Origin: Candidatus Zixiibacteriota bacterium
Lineage (GTDB): Bacteria; Zixibacteria; MSB-5A5; GN15; JAAZOE01
Direction of reading: 5' to 3'
Assembly (NCBI GenBank): GCA_012797915.1
Contig: JAAZOE010000175.1
Location: 1-8,328, forward strand
Length of the DNA: 8,328 bases
The translations under genes were made by a program, and so were the position numbers. The notes beneath the pieces were generated by a model that was given only the letters and a program-made list of their open reading frames with translations, was not told the origin of the DNA and did not search any database. This document shows positions 5,766 to 8,328 of this stretch, in pieces. How positions within the stretch are numbered: position 1 is the stretch's first letter; each line of letters starts with the position of its first letter.

Positions 5766-7055
5766 ATGGCCCCCGACCGGTACCAGAAGGCGCTGGCGTT
5801 CATTCTGAGCCGCCAGCATTTCGGCGTCAAGCTGGGACTGCGCAACATTCGCCGCCTCTCCGCCGACCTCGGTGATCCTCATACCGACTATCCGATCGTC
5901 CATGTCGCCGGGACCAACGGCAAAGGCTCCACTTGTAGTTTCATCGCCTCCATCCTGACCGCCAACGGCTACCGTGTCGGCCTGTTTACCTCCCCGCACC
6001 TGAGCGATTTTCGCGAACGGATTCGGATCAATGGCCGCAAAATTTCTCCCGAGGCGGTCACCGAATTCATCGAATACCATCGACCTCAGCTGGAGAAGCA
6101 TCACGCCACCTTCTTCGAGACCACCACCGCCATGGCGATGTGGCATTTCGCCCGGAAGAACGTCGATATCGCCGTGCTGGAAACCGGCCTTGGCGGACGG
6201 CTGGATGCCACCAATATCGTTACTCCCCGGGTGACCGTCATCACCAATATCGCCCTCGAACATACGCATATTCTCGGCGCGACCATCGCCAGGATCGCCG
6301 GGGAAAAGGCCGGAATCATTAAGCCGAACGTGCCGCTGGTCACCGGCGTCGCCGACGACGGCAACGAGGCGGCCGTCTGTTTCCGGCACGTTTGTCGCGA
6401 ACGCCACGCCCCGATCTTTTTCCGTCGTCCGGGGGATTACGAGTACTGGTTCGATGGCCGCCGAAGCGGTATCCGCATCCGGAACGGGGTATTCGCCGGA
6501 CTTTCCGCCGAGGTGTCGCTGGCCGGACGGCATCAGGCCGAAAACGCCTTTCTGGCGGTGCGCGCCGCCGCCGAACTAAAGTCACAGGGATTCCATATCG
6601 CCGCAATCTCCATCAAGACCGCCTTGGCGACCTGCTATTGGCCGGCCCGGTTCATGGTGGTGCGGCGACGTCCGACCGTTATCATCGATGCCGGCCATAA
6701 TCCGGCCGGATTCGCCGCCCTGGCCGATACCCTGCAGGAACGGTATCCCGGCCGGACTTTCGACTTTCTGATCGGCATGGTCGGGAAGAAACGGGGAGAC
6801 CAGTGCCTCCGCATCATCGCCCCCCTGGCCCGGTCGATTTCGGTCGCGCCGATGGTCGAGGAACGCTCCGATGATCCGTATCATTTGATTGCGCGGCTGG
6901 GACGGCGGCGCCCCCTCGTGCGGGTCTACCCCGACGCCCCGGCCGCCTATGACGACCTGATGGAAAACAGTCGTCCGGCCGATAGTATTATAATAGCCGG
7001 TTCTCACTACCTGATCGGGGAACTGGCCGACAGAATCAGACGGGATGGATTTTGA
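5766..7055 (+). CDS. folC: Bifunctional-type folylpolyglutamate/dihydrofolate synthase (Mur ligase family)
   Basis: FolC adds glutamate residues to folates by ATP-dependent ligation (and in many bacteria also makes dihydrofolate from dihydropteroate), in the cytoplasm. The 429-aa product has the family's landmarks in order: LGLRNIRRL near 23-31, the P-loop VAGTNGKGSTC (47-57), FTSPHL (74-79), FRERIRING (82-90), the ETGLGGRLDATN block (139-150), TNIALEHTHILG (160-171), IAGEKAGIIK (177-186), GRHQAENAFLAV (254-265) and the C-terminal-domain start WPARF (292-296). The next motif, usually DGAHNP, reads DAGHNP (308-313), keeping D308, H311 and N312. The WPGR glycine is alanine. The ATG at 5766 lies 15 nt after accD and has no clear Shine-Dalgarno. 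accD-folC adjacency is known from many bacteria. Whether it has dihydrofolate synthase activity cannot be told from sequence alone. Confidence 0.95.
   Translation: MAPDRYQKALAFILSRQHFGVKLGLRNIRRLSADLGDPHTDYPIVHVAGTNGKGSTCSFIASILTANGYRVGLFTSPHLSDFRERIRINGRKISPEAVTEFIEYHRPQLEKHHATFFETTTAMAMWHFARKNVDIAVLETGLGGRLDATNIVTPRVTVITNIALEHTHILGATIARIAGEKAGIIKPNVPLVTGVADDGNEAAVCFRHVCRERHAPIFFRRPGDYEYWFDGRRSGIRIRNGVFAGLSAEVSLAGRHQAENAFLAVRAAAELKSQGFHIAAISIKTALATCYWPARFMVVRRRPTVIIDAGHNPAGFAALADTLQERYPGRTFDFLIGMVGKKRGDQCLRIIAPLARSISVAPMVEERSDDPYHLIARLGRRRPLVRVYPDAPAAYDDLMENSRPADSIIIAGSHYLIGELADRIRRDGF
7040..7055 (+). promoter_or_regulatory. TTG start and ribosome binding site overlapping the folC stop
   Basis: The sequence TTGA at 7052-7055 contains the TTG start of the downstream kinase and the TGA stop of folC, a 4-nt overlap of the kind that couples translation. 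A GGGA/GGATGG purine tract at 7042-7048 sits about six bases before the TTG. The next in-frame candidates, GTG at 7094 and ATG at 7100, lack a comparable site. Confidence 0.65.
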
Positions 7056-8328
7056 CACAGTCGGATAAGGCCAAGGATCGGTCGCAACGGGCGGTGGAAA
7101 TGCTCGGCTCGGCTATCGACCTCAAGATAACCGAGCTGACCGAAAGCAACCGCCAGTTGAAACGCAAGATCTTCGACCTGTATACCATTTTCGAAATCAG
7201 CCGGAATTTCAACGCCGTCCTCGATTATGACGTCCTGGTCGATACCTTCCTGTTGACCTCGCTGGGGCAGATGGGCGTTTCTTCGGCCGCGCTGTATCTC
7301 CTCGATGTCCCTGAGGCCGGCACGCTGACGCTGGCCGAATCCAAGGGGATTGCCCATGAAGAACAGGCCACTCGAACGATTCGCATCGACGGCGTCCTGG
7401 CCCTCTTTCTCCTGACCGAGGCCCGTCCTTTCACCACCGCCGATCTGGCCGGGCGGTTCGCCGACCAACCGGAGCGGGTGATTCTGGATATGTTTCCGGG
7501 AGGGCTGGTCATCCCGTTGATTTTTTCGGCGCAGCTGAAGGGACTGGTGTTTCTCGGCGGTAAAGTATCGGGGATACCGTTTGCCCTGGACGATATGGAT
7601 TTTTTATCCACGGTGGCCAACCAGTTCGTCGTCGCCGTGGAAAACGCCCGCCTCTTCCAGTCGGAAAAGCGGGCTCTGCTCGAACTGAAGGAAGCCCAGC
7701 GGCAACTGGTGTTGTCCGAACGGCTGGCGGCCATCGGCGAACTGTCCGCCAAAATTGCTCACGAAGTCAATAACCCCCTGAGCATCATTTCCAACTACCT
7801 GCATCTCTGCGAACGGAGTCTCAATGACCCCGAGGCCTCTCACCGCCACCTCGAAGTCGTGCGCCAGGAACTCTCCCGGATCGCCCGGATCGTCCGGCAA
7901 CTGCTCGATTTTCATCGTCCCCCCAAAGCGGAGCGGGTCGAGGTCCAAACGACTGAAGTCATGAACAGCGTGCTGAGCCTGGTCGAATATCAGCTCGAAA
8001 AGAAGCGAATTGCGGTATCCCGCCGATACGATGGATCGATCCCGGCCGTCATCGGCTCCCCGGAGCAGTTGAAACAGGTTTTCCTCAACCTGATTATCAA
8101 CGCCCGCGATTTCATGCCCGAGGGGGGGGGACTGACGATCGAAATCGAAACAACCGATAATAATGTGAGGATTGCCGTTTCCGACACCGGTCCGGGCATC
8201 GCCGAGGAACACCTGCCGCGGATCTTCGAACCGTTCTTCACCACCAAAGAAGACGGTTCCGGAACCGGGCTGGGACTGGCGGTCTGCTTCGGCATCATCA
8301 GCGAACACGGCGGCCGAATCGAGGCGCA
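7052..8328 (+). CDS. Soluble GAF-domain sensor histidine kinase, NtrB-like (3' end outside the window)
   Basis: An open frame runs from TTG 7052 past the right edge without a stop, giving 425 residues. The N-terminal 20-40 residues look like a coiled coil (IDLKITELTESNRQLKRK), then a probable GAF sensor domain (about 41-200: IFEISRNFNAVLDYDVLVD to FLSTVANQFVVAVENARLF), a short linker helix (200-225), and a HisKA domain with H-box GELSAKIAHEVNNPLSII, phospho-acceptor H237. The ATPase domain has an N-box with N346 and N350 (QVFLNLIINARD), G1 DTGPG (378-382), F-box FEPFFTTK (392-399) and G2 GSGTGLGLAV (402-411), so all catalytic motifs are present and only the tail is cut. No membrane helix is visible, so it should sense a cytoplasmic signal or partner. 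The H-box 'AHEVNNPL' resembles NtrB/AtoS-type kinases that usually pair with NtrC-type regulators; such a partner may lie just downstream. The ligand cannot be predicted. The TTG start is supported by the overlap with folC and a purine tract. Confidence 0.9.
   Translation, partial: MTQSDKAKDRSQRAVEMLGSAIDLKITELTESNRQLKRKIFDLYTIFEISRNFNAVLDYDVLVDTFLLTSLGQMGVSSAALYLLDVPEAGTLTLAESKGIAHEEQATRTIRIDGVLALFLLTEARPFTTADLAGRFADQPERVILDMFPGGLVIPLIFSAQLKGLVFLGGKVSGIPFALDDMDFLSTVANQFVVAVENARLFQSEKRALLELKEAQRQLVLSERLAAIGELSAKIAHEVNNPLSIISNYLHLCERSLNDPEASHRHLEVVRQELSRIARIVRQLLDFHRPPKAERVEVQTTEVMNSVLSLVEYQLEKKRIAVSRRYDGSIPAVIGSPEQLKQVFLNLIINARDFMPEGGGLTIEIETTDNNVRIAVSDTGPGIAEEHLPRIFEPFFTTKEDGSGTGLGLAVCFGIISEHGGRIEA

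Noticed and set aside
5001..6533. 510-aa open frame on the minus strand across accD and folC
   Set aside because: It is antisense to two unmistakable conserved genes, its translation is a low-complexity G/D/R-rich sequence with no motif, and long antisense frames are expected in GC-rich coding DNA.
7225..8308. Minus-strand open frames (7225-7752, 7604-8308, 7990-8298) at the right edge
   Set aside because: The + strand here encodes a kinase with all canonical boxes; the antisense translations carry no recognisable domain.
1..8328. CRISPR arrays, insertion sequences, tRNA/rRNA genes, riboswitches
   Set aside because: No direct repeat series, terminal inverted repeats, transposase motifs or structured RNA signatures were seen, and nearly every base is accounted for by conserved coding genes.

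Overview
The window is a tightly packed, single-direction (+ strand) stretch of bacterial chromosome with almost no non-coding DNA. It carries nine genes, two of them cut by the window edges. The base composition is GC-rich. The gene content is chromosomal housekeeping interleaved with two-component signalling, with no mobile element, CRISPR array, rRNA or tRNA. Two features point to a member of the FCB group (Bacteroidetes and relatives): the PorX-type response regulator with a PglZ/alkaline-phosphatase effector domain, and the membrane kinase with an 'AHQLGTP' H-box. The high GC fits an uncultured FCB lineage such as Zixibacteria or a Gemmatimonadota/Calditrichota relative better than a typical Bacteroidetes genome. 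That placement is inference.

Layout: 1-479, 3' end of serS (seryl-tRNA synthetase). 485-1711, a two-TM sensor histidine kinase. 1757-3319, a PorX-like response regulator-PglZ phosphodiesterase. 3327-3770, tsaE. 3770-4429, tsaB. 4416-4883, rimI (TTG start). 4896-5750, accD. 5766-7055, folC. 7052-8328, the 5' part of a soluble GAF-domain histidine kinase (TTG start, runs off the window). The largest gap between genes is 45 nt (1712-1756). Several junctions overlap (tsaE/tsaB by 1 nt, tsaB/rimI by 14 nt, folC/kinase by 4 nt), which suggests an operon with translational coupling. No internal terminator or clear promoter is visible.

How the genes fit together: SerRS, TsaE, TsaB and RimI all serve translation (tRNA charging, the t6A37 tRNA modification, ribosomal protein N-acetylation). 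AccD (malonyl-CoA synthesis) and FolC (folate polyglutamylation) are a pair often adjacent in bacteria. The most unusual part is the adjacent kinase plus PorX-like regulator. In Porphyromonas gingivalis PorX and PorY control type IX secretion but are encoded apart. Here a membrane kinase and a PorX homologue with all expected phospho-acceptor and metal-site residues sit side by side and just upstream of the t6A genes, suggesting a cognate pair and possibly a nucleotide-hydrolysing signalling output. The second kinase at the right edge is a separate, cytoplasmic NtrB-like system whose partner would lie beyond the window.
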